A stretch of DNA of 64,000 bases, taken from positions 1 through 64,000 of the forward strand of contig JAKOVD010000016.1 of the NCBI GenBank assembly GCA_029782215.1, given 5' to 3'. This stretch comes from Chloroflexota bacterium. Its GTDB lineage: Bacteria > Chloroflexota > Anaerolineae > J102. The position numbers were made by a program, and so were the translations under genes. Shown here piece by piece: positions 1 to 7,685 of this stretch; position 1 is the stretch's first letter; each line of letters opens with the position of its first letter. The notes beneath the pieces were generated by a model. That model saw only the letters and a list, made by a program, of their open reading frames with translations. It was not told where the DNA came from and made no database searches.

Positions 1-1
1 C

Positions 2-262
2 CTGGTGAAGGCGAATCTGCCGGTGCGGCTGGTGGGGGCGGTGGGCAGCCCTGAGGACGCCAAGGTGGCGACGGGGCTGGCGGGAAGCGGGGCCGAGCGC
101 CTGCGGGGAAAGGGGGACTTTCTGCTGGTCAGCCAGGGGCAGACCGTGCGCCTGCAGGCGGCTTTCATCAGCGAACAGGAAGTGCGCACCGCCGTAGCGC
201 GCCTGGCAGACCAACGTCTCGACTCCCACCAGGAGCGAGCGGACTACGCCCGCTTTTCCTGA
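2..262 (+). CDS. FtsK/SpoIIIE-like DNA translocase, C-terminal fragment (5' end outside window)
   Basis: The frame is open from base 2 and encodes about 86 residues that read like the end of the FtsK/SpoIIIE motor domain: a V-K-A-N-L-P-V-R segment, then a G-S-G-A-E-R-L-R-G-K-G-D-F-L stretch matching the conserved GGAEKLLGRGDML block, then an F-I-S-E-Q-E-V segment. In the family this part closes the RecA-like hexameric ATPase that pumps double-stranded DNA. No gamma (DNA-reading) domain follows, so it may be a short FtsK-like ATPase rather than the cell-division FtsK. Only the tail is visible, so Walker motifs cannot be checked. Confidence 0.75.
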   Translation: MVKANLPVRLVGAVGSPEDAKVATGLAGSGAERLRGKGDFLLVSQGQTVRLQAAFISEQEVRTAVARLADQRLDSHQERADYARFS

Positions 263-314
263 CGAGCCGCCGGCTGAGCCATTTGCCTGAACACACCTAT
301 CGGAGGAGATCGTC

Positions 315-716
315 ATGAAGAACTTATTCCTTGCCATACTGGTCGCCATCGCCGCCGTGCTGACGGGAGTGATCGCCTATCGTCTCAGCGCCGATGCCCT
401 GGCGATCATCGTCGGCGTCCTGCTCGGCCTGCTGGCGCTGATTCCGGCGCTGATCATCGGCGTCATCCTGCTTCGGCGCAGCCAGCCCATGCCGATGGCC
501 GCCCCGCCCCCCGTCCAGACGCCCCCTGTGATCGTGGTCAGCGGCGGCTACTCGCCCGCCGCCCTCCCCCAACAGATGGGCATGCCCACCGGGCAGCCGC
601 AGACGCCCATGCTTCCTGCACCCACCTACCAGCAGCCCCGCCAGTTTCGGGTCATGGGCTATGAATCCGCCGAAACCATGGAGATGAACCATCAAGATTG
701 GTCCACATTGGGCTAA
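315..716 (+). CDS. Small two-helix membrane protein with proline-rich tail
   Basis: 133 residues; family not recognised. The start follows a strong GGAGGAG ribosome binding site. Two hydrophobic segments lie at about residues 5-24 and 27-53 and form a hairpin, followed by a cytoplasmic-looking tail rich in Pro, Met and Gln (about 57-115) and a short acidic end. It sits 52 bases after the translocase and 14 bases before the next gene, so the three are probably one transcript. No catalytic motif is visible; an adaptor or small integral membrane role would be a guess. Confidence 0.7.
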   Translation: MKNLFLAILVAIAAVLTGVIAYRLSADALAIIVGVLLGLLALIPALIIGVILLRRSQPMPMAAPPPVQTPPVIVVSGGYSPAALPQQMGMPTGQPQTPMLPAPTYQQPRQFRVMGYESAETMEMNHQDWSTLG

Positions 717-730
717 GGAGAACACCAGCC

Positions 731-1021
731 ATGAGCAGCCATGTTCCAGAACCCATCGCCGTCATCTTCGACGAGGAAGGCGCTCTCTATCGTTTCCATT
801 GGCGGGGACTGGCCTTTCGCGTCGAGGCCATCGAGCGCATCCGCCGTCCCACGAGCAGCCAGCCGCTGGGTAGAAGGTTCTACACCGTGCGCGCTGGTGG
901 GCATCGCTTCCTCATCTGCCACGATCGCAGCCACCACCGTTGGACCGTTGTGCGCTCGCCCCTACGCCTGCGGCTGCGGCAGAAGATGGCGGCGTTCACG
1001 ATGCGATTGGCGCCCTCTTAG
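731..1021 (+). CDS. Small basic protein, possibly DUF6504-like
   Basis: 96 residues. The ATG at 731 is chosen because AAGGAG lies 10 bases upstream (715-720), overlapping the previous stop; an in-frame GTG at 698 has no such site. The sequence has a compact beta-rich look (F-H-W-R-G near residue 21, then F-Y-T-V-R and R-W-T-V-V-R), loosely resembling the DUF6504 family of actinobacteria and Chloroflexota. The C-terminus is strongly basic. Last gene before a good terminator hairpin at 1058-1101. Function unknown. Confidence 0.6.
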   Translation: MSSHVPEPIAVIFDEEGALYRFHWRGLAFRVEAIERIRRPTSSQPLGRRFYTVRAGGHRFLICHDRSHHRWTVVRSPLRLRLRQKMAAFTMRLAPS

Positions 1022-1057
1022 CCCCTTGTGGCGTCGGCGCCACAGCCATCTGCAACC

Positions 1058-1101
1058 AGAAGGCCTCGTTGTCCGTAGTAGTTGGCGACGAGGCCTTCTT
1101 T
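1058..1101 (+). terminator. Rho-independent-type terminator
   Basis: A 12-bp perfect stem (1058-1069 with 1088-1099), 18-base loop and a short T run. It ends the unit that includes the two small genes upstream. Confidence 0.7.
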
Positions 1102-1111
1102 ATGAATCGCA

Positions 1112-1140
1112 ATGCCGCTCGTCTGCGATTGTGCTAGAAT
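1112..1140 (+). promoter_or_regulatory. Extended -10 promoter before the DUF6391-type gene
   Basis: TGCTAGAAT at 1132-1140 is an extended -10 element; a weak -35 (ATGCCG, 1112-1117) lies 17 bases upstream. The same nonamer occurs before the acyl-CoA dehydrogenase gene at 17020-17028. Confidence 0.5.
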
Positions 1141-1201
1141 GAGCCTATCGGATCGCCGGAGTTGAGATGGTAGACTGCGGGCGATTCGTCCTACCTTGCC
1201 T

Positions 1202-1729
1202 ATGAACCTTCTCGATCTTGGTCCCCTTGGCGCCGTGCGCCGCAACCATGCGATAGAGCACGCCACGATTCACATCTTGACCCGCATGGCTCCCGACCGC
1301 AGCATGGCCGGCCGTTCGAGCAACCGTGGGTTCTTCATCTACGGCGATCTGGAAACAGAATGGGTGCGCAGCGCGGTGGAAGAGGCTATCCGGAGGATCA
1401 AGGATGGCGAGCACTATCTTGCCATCCATCCGAACTGCGGCACCAACCTGATCACCACCTCGGTCTTCGCCGCCACTGCCACCATGCTCGCCGGTGTCGG
1501 CGGCCGCCGCCGCCACCTGGTGGATCGCATTCCTTCCGCCTTTGTGGGCGCGCTCGTCGGCGTGTTCCTGGGCCAGGTGGTGGGACCGGTGCTGCAGCAA
1601 AGGTTGACCACGTCGGCGGAGCTGGGCGAAGCGCAGGTGGTCACCGTACAGCGACACGAGTTCGGGCGCCGCAGTTGGCATTGGGTGGGGATGGAATACC
1701 TGCCCCACGAGCTGAACTTGCCCTCATGA
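1202..1729 (+). CDS. DUF6391-type membrane-associated protein
   Basis: 175 residues from the ATG at 1202 (a TTG two codons earlier is possible). The N-terminus carries the motif R-R-N-H-A-I-E-H-A-T-I-H, which I associate with DUF6391 proteins of Chloroflexota and cyanobacteria. A conserved-looking H-P-N-C-G-T-N block lies near residue 77, followed by hydrophobic segments at about 85-100 and 112-132. The paired His/Glu near the N-terminus could bind a metal, but that is speculation. Its stop overlaps the start of holA by four bases (ATGA), implying translational coupling. Confidence 0.7.
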   Translation: MNLLDLGPLGAVRRNHAIEHATIHILTRMAPDRSMAGRSSNRGFFIYGDLETEWVRSAVEEAIRRIKDGEHYLAIHPNCGTNLITTSVFAATATMLAGVGGRRRHLVDRIPSAFVGALVGVFLGQVVGPVLQQRLTTSAELGEAQVVTVQRHEFGRRSWHWVGMEYLPHELNLPS

Positions 1730-2724
1730 TCCATGTCTTCCACGGCGAAGAGGAGTTTGGCAAGAGCGAAGCCATCGCAACGCTGAAGCGGTCGATCAGC
1801 GACGATCCCTCTTTGATCGACATCAACGTCACCGTGCTGGAGGGCCGCTCGGTGACAGCGCGCGAGATCCAGCACCACGGCGATGTGCCGCCGTTCCTGG
1901 GTGATTACAGGCTCGTCGTCGTCACCGACCTCCTTGCGCGGTTGAGCGCCGGCAAGCACAAGGAAGGGGAAGCAGCCGGTGGGGGCCTGGAGGAATGGCT
2001 GATCGCCTACCTCCGCACCGTACCCACGTCCACCCACCTGGTGCTGGCCGAGAGCAAGACTCTGCCCGCCAAACACCGGGTGCTGGCGTTGGTGACCAGT
2101 CTCGGCGACGAGGGGGATGCGCGTCTCTTCAGCCCGCCTGCGCTCAAAGGCGGCGAGCTTGCGCAGTGGGTGGAGCAGCGCGCCACGGCCAAGCGCTTCC
2201 GGCTTGCCGCCGGCGTGGCCACCGACCTTGCCAACTTCATCGGCCCCAACCTGCGTCTCCTGGACAGTGAGATCGACAAGCTGGGGCTCTATGCCCTGAA
2301 TCGGCCGGTGACCAAAGAGGATGTGCGGCTTCTCGTTCCCTACGCCCAGGAAGCGAACATCTTCGACATGGTCGATGCCCTCGGCAATCGTGAGACCTCC
2401 AAAGCGCTGCGGCTGCTGGCCCAGCTCTACAACGAAGGCGCCCATCCCCTCTACTTGTTGACCATGATCGTGCGCCAGTTCCGTATCCTGCTGCAGACAA
2501 AAGAACTCAGCAGCCAGGGGCTGAACAAGGATGCCGTTGCCCAACGCCTCGGCCTGCATCCCTTTCCCGCCGGCAAAGCCCTGATCCAGGCGCAGCGGTA
2601 CAGCCAGCAGCAGCTTGTGCGCATCTACGATCGTCTTCTTGACACGGACGCCGCCATCAAGACGGGGCGCATGGAGGCCGGTCTCGCCCTCTATCTCCTG
2701 GTGGTTGAGCTTGCCCGCGCCTGA
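1726..2724 (+). CDS. holA: DNA polymerase III subunit delta
   Basis: 332 residues, normal for HolA. This subunit opens the beta sliding clamp as part of the clamp-loader complex. The N-terminus (M-I-H-V-F-H-G-E-E-E-F) matches the family's nucleotide-binding-like start; the degenerate AAA+ fold is followed by the helical collar with the L-L-T-M-I-V-R-Q-F-R-I-L-L motif near residue 248, typical of the C-terminal third. Like other delta subunits it lacks a working Walker A. The ATG is fixed by a 4-base overlap with the DUF6391-type gene; the longer upstream open frame is a shadow of that gene. Confidence 0.9.
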   Translation: MIHVFHGEEEFGKSEAIATLKRSISDDPSLIDINVTVLEGRSVTAREIQHHGDVPPFLGDYRLVVVTDLLARLSAGKHKEGEAAGGGLEEWLIAYLRTVPTSTHLVLAESKTLPAKHRVLALVTSLGDEGDARLFSPPALKGGELAQWVEQRATAKRFRLAAGVATDLANFIGPNLRLLDSEIDKLGLYALNRPVTKEDVRLLVPYAQEANIFDMVDALGNRETSKALRLLAQLYNEGAHPLYLLTMIVRQFRILLQTKELSSQGLNKDAVAQRLGLHPFPAGKALIQAQRYSQQQLVRIYDRLLDTDAAIKTGRMEAGLALYLLVVELARA

Positions 2725-2741
2725 AACGGCGCTTCGCGTTG

Positions 2742-3560
2742 ATGCTGCCCGCAGCGTTTCCGACCTTCTCCCTGCTGCCGCTGCCATCCTCCTACCTCCA
2801 GCTTCCCGACGTTTGCATTCACTATTGCGTAGTGGGAGAAGGACCGCCGGTCCTGCTGCTGCACGGTCTCGCCTCCAGCGGCTTTGACTGGTTTCCTGTG
2901 GCCCCGGCCCTGGCAGCGCAGCACCGCCTGATTCTGATGGACCTGCGCGGTCACGGCCACAGCAGCCTGGCGTTGGCGCACGGCTATCGCGTCGCACGCA
3001 TGGCAGAGGACGCCTGGCGGCTGCTGGAAGCCCTGGCGGTGGATCATGCCAACGTCATCGGGCTCTCGCTGGGTGGGTGCGTCGCTCTGCAGATGGCTTG
3101 CCAGCAGCCCGCCGCCCTGGGCCGGCTGGTGCTGGTCAACACGTTCGCCAGGCTGCGAAGCTCAGGCATGCTGCTTAATCGCCTGAAACGGCTGCGCCGC
3201 ACCCTCGGCAGCATCGACGATCTGGCGCAGTTGGTGGCGGCCGGCCTCTTCAGCGATCCTGAGGTCCAGGCCTTTGCCGCCGATCGGCTGCGCCGCAACG
3301 ACATCGGCGCCATTCGCCGCACCATGGCAGCGCTGGCCCGGTTCGACGTCCGCCGCCGCCTGCCCGGCATTCCGAATCCGGCCCTCATCCTGGCCGGTGA
3401 CCGCGACCGCACGGTGCCGTTTCGCTGTACCCAGGAGCTTGCCGCCGGCCTTCCCCATGCCCGCCTAAACGTCATCGCCGGGGCGGGGCATGCCCTGCCC
3501 TACGACCAGCCCGATGCCTTCATCGCGGCGGTCACCAGCTTCCTGACAGAGGTTCCCTGA
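2742..3560 (+). CDS. Alpha/beta-fold hydrolase
   Basis: 272 residues. Motifs in order: oxyanion-loop H-G-L-A near residue 43, D-L-R-G-H-G at about 67, nucleophile elbow G-L-S-L-G-G (Ser near residue 108), acid in G-D-R-D-R-T near 222 and catalytic His in G-A-G-H-A-L near 249. The complete triad suggests an active esterase or C-C bond hydrolase; substrate unknown. It follows holA by 17 bases and is probably co-transcribed. The small lid region (about 135-185) is rich in Arg and Leu. Confidence 0.85.
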   Translation: MLPAAFPTFSLLPLPSSYLQLPDVCIHYCVVGEGPPVLLLHGLASSGFDWFPVAPALAAQHRLILMDLRGHGHSSLALAHGYRVARMAEDAWRLLEALAVDHANVIGLSLGGCVALQMACQQPAALGRLVLVNTFARLRSSGMLLNRLKRLRRTLGSIDDLAQLVAAGLFSDPEVQAFAADRLRRNDIGAIRRTMAALARFDVRRRLPGIPNPALILAGDRDRTVPFRCTQELAAGLPHARLNVIAGAGHALPYDQPDAFIAAVTSFLTEVP

Positions 3561-3570
3561 GATCGGCCCA

Positions 3571-3602
3571 AACAAAACGGCCACCCAGGCGATGGGTGGC
3601 CG
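3571..3602 (-). terminator. Terminator of the FmdB-type zinc ribbon gene
   Basis: A 9-bp stem (3578-3586 with 3594-3602) with 7-base loop. Read on the minus strand it is followed by TTTTGTTT, so it serves the minus-strand gene at 3630-3923; it may also slow transcription from the hydrolase side. Confidence 0.8.
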
Positions 3603-3629
3603 CTGCAACGATGTCTCGGGTTCAGGACG

Positions 3630-3923
3630 TCAATCGTCCTTCTTGGTGCTCTCGGTGGAGGTAGTGCTGGCCTCCGGCTTGGTTTCGGTCTTGGCGGGTT
3701 CGTTTGACTCCCGCTTGCTAGGACCACCGGCCGCATTCTTGCCCCGCGAGTCGGTGACATAGAAACCGGAGCCCTTGAACACAATAGCGGGGGTGGAAAA
3801 CTTGCGCCGGACGCGCCCGGTGCCGTTGCACGTGGGGCAAGGAGGCGTGCCCTGGTCGTCAAAGGAGCGGCGAACTTCGAAATTGCCCTGACAGGTATCG
3901 CAGATATATTCGTAGACTGGCAT
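3630..3923 (-). CDS. FmdB-family zinc ribbon protein
   Basis: 97 residues starting M-P-V-Y-E-Y-I-C. Two CxxC pairs (C-D-T-C at about residues 8-11 and C-P-T-C near 28) form the putative regulatory zinc ribbon of the FmdB family, followed by the typical F-K-G-S-G-F-Y-V-T-D motif. The tail is low-complexity Thr/Ser/Lys/Glu. FmdB proteins were named from a methanol/formamide regulator, but most have unknown roles. The internal ATG is preferred to an upstream one because the family begins with this motif. Confidence 0.85.
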   Translation of the reverse strand: MPVYEYICDTCQGNFEVRRSFDDQGTPPCPTCNGTGRVRRKFSTPAIVFKGSGFYVTDSRGKNAAGGPSKRESNEPAKTETKPEASTTSTESTKKDD

Positions 3924-4184
3924 ATCGCTTAGGCTCCGTCTTATGTGGAGATAGAGAGAAGCCAAAGAGAGATGATAGTCGATCGCATGCTATCCGTCAA
4001 AGCGCCCGGACGAGTCCGTGTGCCCGGACAGCTCCGATTGGCTGTTCTCATTGCAGACAGGCGATACGCCAGAGATCTGGCCTCGCCAGAATCAGTATGT
4101 GACGCCGCCGTAAGCGGATCGTTTGCGAAACGTTAGAATCGCGTTAGCGCGTCGACCAGGCCTGGCGGCTGCTCCTGGCCCGAG

Positions 4185-5408
4185 CTAGACCAGGGCAGAG
4201 GCAATCCGCGCCAGCGCCCAATCCAGGTCATCGCGCGTGACGACCAGGGGCGGCGCCAGGCGGATCACCGTGCCGTGCGTGTCCTTGGCCAGGATACCCT
4301 GGCCGGCCAAGGCGTTGCAGAAGCGCCTGGCGCCACCCGCCTCGGGGTGCAAGTCAACGCCGATGAGCAGCCCCTTGCCGCGGACCTCACGCACATGGCG
4401 GCTGCGCATGGCCATGAGCTGCTCCCGGAAATAGGCGCCCTGCACCGCCGCGTTCTCGATCAAGCCCTCCTCACGAAGCACCGCCAGGGCCGCACGCGCC
4501 ACGGCAGCGCCCAGGGGATTGCCGCCGAAGGTGGAGCCGTGATCGCCGGGCTTGAACACGCCCAGCACCTCCGGGTCGGACAGCACGGCCGATACCGGAT
4601 AGAAACCGCCCGACAGTGCTTTGCCCAGGATCATGACATCCGGACGGACATCCTCATAGTCGCAGGCAAAGCGGCGCCCGGTGCGGCCCAGGCCCGTCTG
4701 GATTTCATCGGCCATCAACAGCACATCGTAGCGCCGGCACAGCTCAGCGGCAGCGGTCAGATACCCCGGCGGCGGCACGTTGACGCCGCCCTCGCCCTGG
4801 ATCGGTTCAAACAGAAAGGCTACCGTGTTCGAGGTGATTGCCGCTTCAAGCGCAGCCACATCCCCGTAGGGAACGACGACGAAACCAGGCGTCAGGGGGC
4901 CAAATCCTTCCCGGTACTGCGGCTCGGTGGAGAAACTGACGATGGTGGTGGTGCGGCCGTGGAAGTTGCCGGCGCAGACGATAATCTCCGCCTTGTCAGC
5001 AGGCACGCCCTTGACCGTGTAGCCCCACTTGCGCGCCGCTTTGACGGCGGTCTCGACGGCCTCGGCGCCGCTGTTCATCGGCAGCGCCATCGGATAGCCG
5101 CTGAACTCACAGAGGTCCTGGTAGAAGAGACCCAACTGGTCGTTGTAGAAGGCGCGCGACGTGAGGGTCAGGCGCTGCGCCTGCTCCACCATCGCAGCCA
5201 GGATGCGGGGATGGCAGTGACCCTGGTTGACCGCCGAGTAGGCGCTGAGACAGTCGAGGTAGCGCTTGCCGTCGACGTCATAGACCCACGGCCCCGCCCC
5301 ACGTGTGAGCACTACTTCCAGGGGATGGTAATTGTGGGCGCCGAAACGCTCCTCGAGATCGATAAAATGCCCCGTCTGGCTGGCCACAGCCGTATCAGAA
5401 ATCGTCAT
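4185..5408 (-). CDS. rocD: Ornithine--oxo-acid aminotransferase
   Basis: 407 residues, class III PLP-dependent aminotransferase. It moves the delta-amino group of ornithine to 2-oxoglutarate, giving glutamate semialdehyde. The N-terminal segment N-Y-H-P-L-E-V-V-L, the [10 protein letters not shown] block, the PLP-aspartate motif [14 protein letters not shown] and the lysine in [15 protein letters not shown] are all characteristic of RocD. The ATG at 5408 is preceded by AAGGAG. With proB and proline dehydrogenase elsewhere in the window it supports an ornithine/proline/glutamate interconversion route. Confidence 0.92.
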   Translation of the reverse strand: MTISDTAVASQTGHFIDLEERFGAHNYHPLEVVLTRGAGPWVYDVDGKRYLDCLSAYSAVNQGHCHPRILAAMVEQAQRLTLTSRAFYNDQLGLFYQDLCEFSGYPMALPMNSGAEAVETAVKAARKWGYTVKGVPADKAEIIVCAGNFHGRTTTIVSFSTEPQYREGFGPLTPGFVVVPYGDVAALEAAITSNTVAFLFEPIQGEGGVNVPPPGYLTAAAELCRRYDVLLMADEIQTGLGRTGRRFACDYEDVRPDVMILGKALSGGFYPVSAVLSDPEVLGVFKPGDHGSTFGGNPLGAAVARAALAVLREEGLIENAAVQGAYFREQLMAMRSRHVREVRGKGLLIGVDLHPEAGGARRFCNALAGQGILAKDTHGTVIRLAPPLVVTRDDLDWALARIASALV

Positions 5409-5603
5409 GAGTCTATCACTCCTTCGTGAGCAGGTCGCTTTGCCATTCCACCACGGGCGCAAGGGCTTGTCAAGTCGGCAGGGACCCTAATTCCGCAATG
5501 CATCTCACTACTCCGAAGAGGCCGAACAGGGATGACGCGACTTGTCCGATAGGCTGCGTAGGTGTTTGATGTGACGTCCAATTCATCCGAGCTGCGATTT
5601 CCC

Positions 5604-5633
5604 TTGCTCTTTGTCTTAACCTTGCGCTATACT
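5604..5633 (+). promoter_or_regulatory. recA promoter
   Basis: TTGCTC (5604-5609), an 18-base spacer and TATACT (5628-5633), about 40 bases ahead of an AGGAAG ribosome binding site. I do not see an obvious LexA-type palindrome here. Confidence 0.6.
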
Positions 5634-5677
5634 TTTGGCATTCTTAAAGGTTTCTTCAAAGTTGTGCAGGAAGCAGC

Positions 5678-6688
5678 ATGGCATCAGACGGCCGCGATAA
5701 GGCATTAGAATCAACCCTCGCCAACCTCACCAAACGCTTTGGTGAGGGCACCATCATGAAGTTGGGCGAGGCCACATCCCTGAAAGTAGAAACGATTCCC
5801 AGCGGCTCCCTGTCGCTGGACATCGCGCTGGGTGTGGGCGGGATGCCGCGCGGTCGCGTTATCGAGATCTTCGGCCCGGAGTCCTCCGGAAAGACCACCC
5901 TCTGTCTTCACAACATCGCCGAAGCGCAACGCCTGGGCGGCGTCTGCGCCTTCATCGACGTCGAACACGCCCTGGACCCCGCCTATGCGCAGCGCATCGG
6001 CGTGGACATCGACAACCTCTACGTCTCCCAGCCCGACACCGGCGAGCAGGCCCTCGAAATCGCCGAGGCCCTCGTCCGTTCCGGCGCCATGGACGTCGTC
6101 GTTGTCGACTCCGTCGCCGCCCTCGTCCCCCGCGCTGAGATCGAGGGCGAGATGGGCGACAGCCACGTGGGCCTCCAGGCCCGCCTCATGAGCCAGGCGC
6201 TGCGCAAGCTCTCCGGCGCCATCAAGCAGACCAACACCGTCATGATCTTCACCAACCAGCTCCGGCAGAAGATCGGCGTGATGTTCGGCAATCCCGAGAC
6301 GACCACCGGCGGCATGGCCCTCAAGTTCTATGCCTCGATTCGTCTGGACATGCGCCGGGTCGAGTCTGTGAAAACGGGCAATGAGGCGGTGGGCAACCAC
6401 GTGCGGGTGACGGTGAAGAAGAACAAGGTGGCGCCGCCGTTCCGTACGGCCGAGTTCGACATCATGTTCAACGAAGGCATTTCTAAAGCCGGTGAGGTGT
6501 TGGACTTGGGCGTCGACTTGAACGCGATCGAGAAGAGAGGGGCCTTCTATACCTATGAAGGCACTCGTCTGGGCCAGGGGCGTGAAAACGCCAAAGACTT
6601 CCTGCGGGGAAACCCCAAGGTTCTTGAAGCCATCGAGAACCAAATCCGTGCTGTGAGCGGCCTGCCTCAGTTGGCGCCAACCGCCTGA
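5678..6688 (+). CDS. recA: Recombinase RecA
   Basis: 336 residues, full length. Walker A G-P-E-S-S-G-K-T at residues 66-73; the V-D-S-V-A-A-L-V-P Walker B block, the L2 region with the [11 protein letters not shown] motif and the K-N-K-V-A-P-P-F block are all intact. RecA forms filaments on single-stranded DNA for strand exchange and co-protease activity. The acidic C-terminal tail usual in proteobacteria is absent. A terminator-like hairpin separates it from recX, as in other bacteria where recX is reached by read-through. Confidence 0.98.
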   Translation: MASDGRDKALESTLANLTKRFGEGTIMKLGEATSLKVETIPSGSLSLDIALGVGGMPRGRVIEIFGPESSGKTTLCLHNIAEAQRLGGVCAFIDVEHALDPAYAQRIGVDIDNLYVSQPDTGEQALEIAEALVRSGAMDVVVVDSVAALVPRAEIEGEMGDSHVGLQARLMSQALRKLSGAIKQTNTVMIFTNQLRQKIGVMFGNPETTTGGMALKFYASIRLDMRRVESVKTGNEAVGNHVRVTVKKNKVAPPFRTAEFDIMFNEGISKAGEVLDLGVDLNAIEKRGAFYTYEGTRLGQGRENAKDFLRGNPKVLEAIENQIRAVSGLPQLAPTA

Positions 6689-6888
6689 GAAAGGCGGTGC
6701 GGCCAGCCCAGACTTTGTCAGGGGCTGGCGCCGTCACTTGCCGCACGGACAACGTAGCATCCACGCAGCGGAGTTCCTTCCGAGTAAGTAGGCAGTATTG
6801 GCGTCTCTTGACGACTTTCTGCCCTGAACCCTGCCCCTTGCGGGCGACCCGGCCACCCACCGGTTCGCTCTACAGGCTTGGCGCCGTG

Positions 6889-6926
6889 GACGCTACGACC
6901 CCTGGTTGTAGCGTCTTTTGTTTTCC
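6889..6926 (+). terminator. Terminator/attenuator between recA and recX
   Basis: A 12-bp stem (6889-6900 with 6904-6915, one G-T pair), 3-base loop and a TTTTGTTTT tract. The tail runs into CC and then the GGAG binding site of recX, so read-through sets recX expression. Further base pairing (6702-6709 with 6722-6729) lies upstream in the recA 3' region. Confidence 0.85.
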
Positions 6927-6937
6927 GGAGTCCATCG

Positions 6938-7585
6938 TTGGCAGGCCTCATCACCCGCCTCGTTTACCAAACGCATAACCGGCAGCGTGTCAACGTCTTC
7001 CTGGACGGGACCTATGCCTTTGCCGTCACCGACACCGTGGCGGCCCGCCTCAAGATCGGCCAGTCTCTCAGCGACGCGGAAATCGCCCAGATGCAGGGCG
7101 GCGACCTGGCGGCCCGGGCCTACGATAAGGCTCTCCGCTACCTCGCCCCTCGCCCACGCTCCCGCGCCGAAGTGGCGGCACACCTGGAGCGCGCCGGCGT
7201 TCCCGCCGAGGTCGTGACCGAGGTCATGTCGCAGCTTCAGGAGCAGGGCTACATCGACGACGACGCCTTCGCCGCCTGGTGGGTCGACAATCGCCAGCGT
7301 TTCAGCCCCCGCGGGACGCAGGCCCTCCGGCTTGAGCTGACCCAGAAGGGGGTCGACCGCGACGTCATCGACGGCGCCCTGGCGCAGGTCGACAGCACGG
7401 CGCAGGCCCTGGCGGCGGGAAGCGCCAAGGTTGCACGTTGGCAGCACCTGTCCCACGACGATTTTTCCAGGAAGATGCTTGGCCACCTGCAGCGACGAGG
7501 CTTTTCCTACGCCACCGCCAAGGCCGTGACCGACGAGCTGTGGCGCACCTACGGCGCCCAGACTGCTGACGAACCCACGTTCTGA
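6938..7585 (+). CDS. recX: Regulatory protein RecX
   Basis: 215 residues, modulator that caps and inhibits RecA filaments. The N-terminal domain begins M-A-G-L-I-T-R-L-V-Y-Q; the three-helix RecX repeats carry A-Y-D-K-A-L-R-Y-L-A-P-R-P-R-S near residue 55, the E-Q-G-Y-I-D-D-D-A-F-A motif near 100 and L-E-L-T-Q-K-G-V-D near 130. The start is a TTG at 6938, chosen because GGAG lies 7 bases upstream and the upstream frame runs back through a terminator hairpin. Confidence 0.92.
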   Translation: MAGLITRLVYQTHNRQRVNVFLDGTYAFAVTDTVAARLKIGQSLSDAEIAQMQGGDLAARAYDKALRYLAPRPRSRAEVAAHLERAGVPAEVVTEVMSQLQEQGYIDDDAFAAWWVDNRQRFSPRGTQALRLELTQKGVDRDVIDGALAQVDSTAQALAAGSAKVARWQHLSHDDFSRKMLGHLQRRGFSYATAKAVTDELWRTYGAQTADEPTF

Positions 7586-7595
7586 CGCCCATCAG

Positions 7596-7624
7596 TTGAC
7601 ACCCTGCCTGTCGCAACTTCTAAC
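7596..7624 (+). promoter_or_regulatory. Promoter of rny
   Basis: Perfect TTGACA -35 (7596-7601), 17-base spacer and TCTAAC as -10 (7619-7624). The leader to the ATG is about 55 bases and ends with a GAGG site. Confidence 0.55.
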
Positions 7625-7685
7625 ACACACCTCTCCCCCTATCCCAATCCTACGAGCATAAAGAGACCCTTGAGGAACCCTTGCC

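Noticed and set aside
1414-2997. A 527-residue minus-strand open frame over holA and the hydrolase gene
   Set aside because: GC-rich shadow frame with low-complexity Arg/Gly/Ala composition; holA on the plus strand is a clear homologue.
3945-4136. A 63-residue plus-strand frame between the FmdB gene and rocD
   Set aside because: No ribosome binding site or conserved look; treated as intergenic.
4275-5429. A 384-residue plus-strand open frame over rocD
   Set aside because: Antisense shadow of ornithine aminotransferase; no start signal and no recognisable domain.
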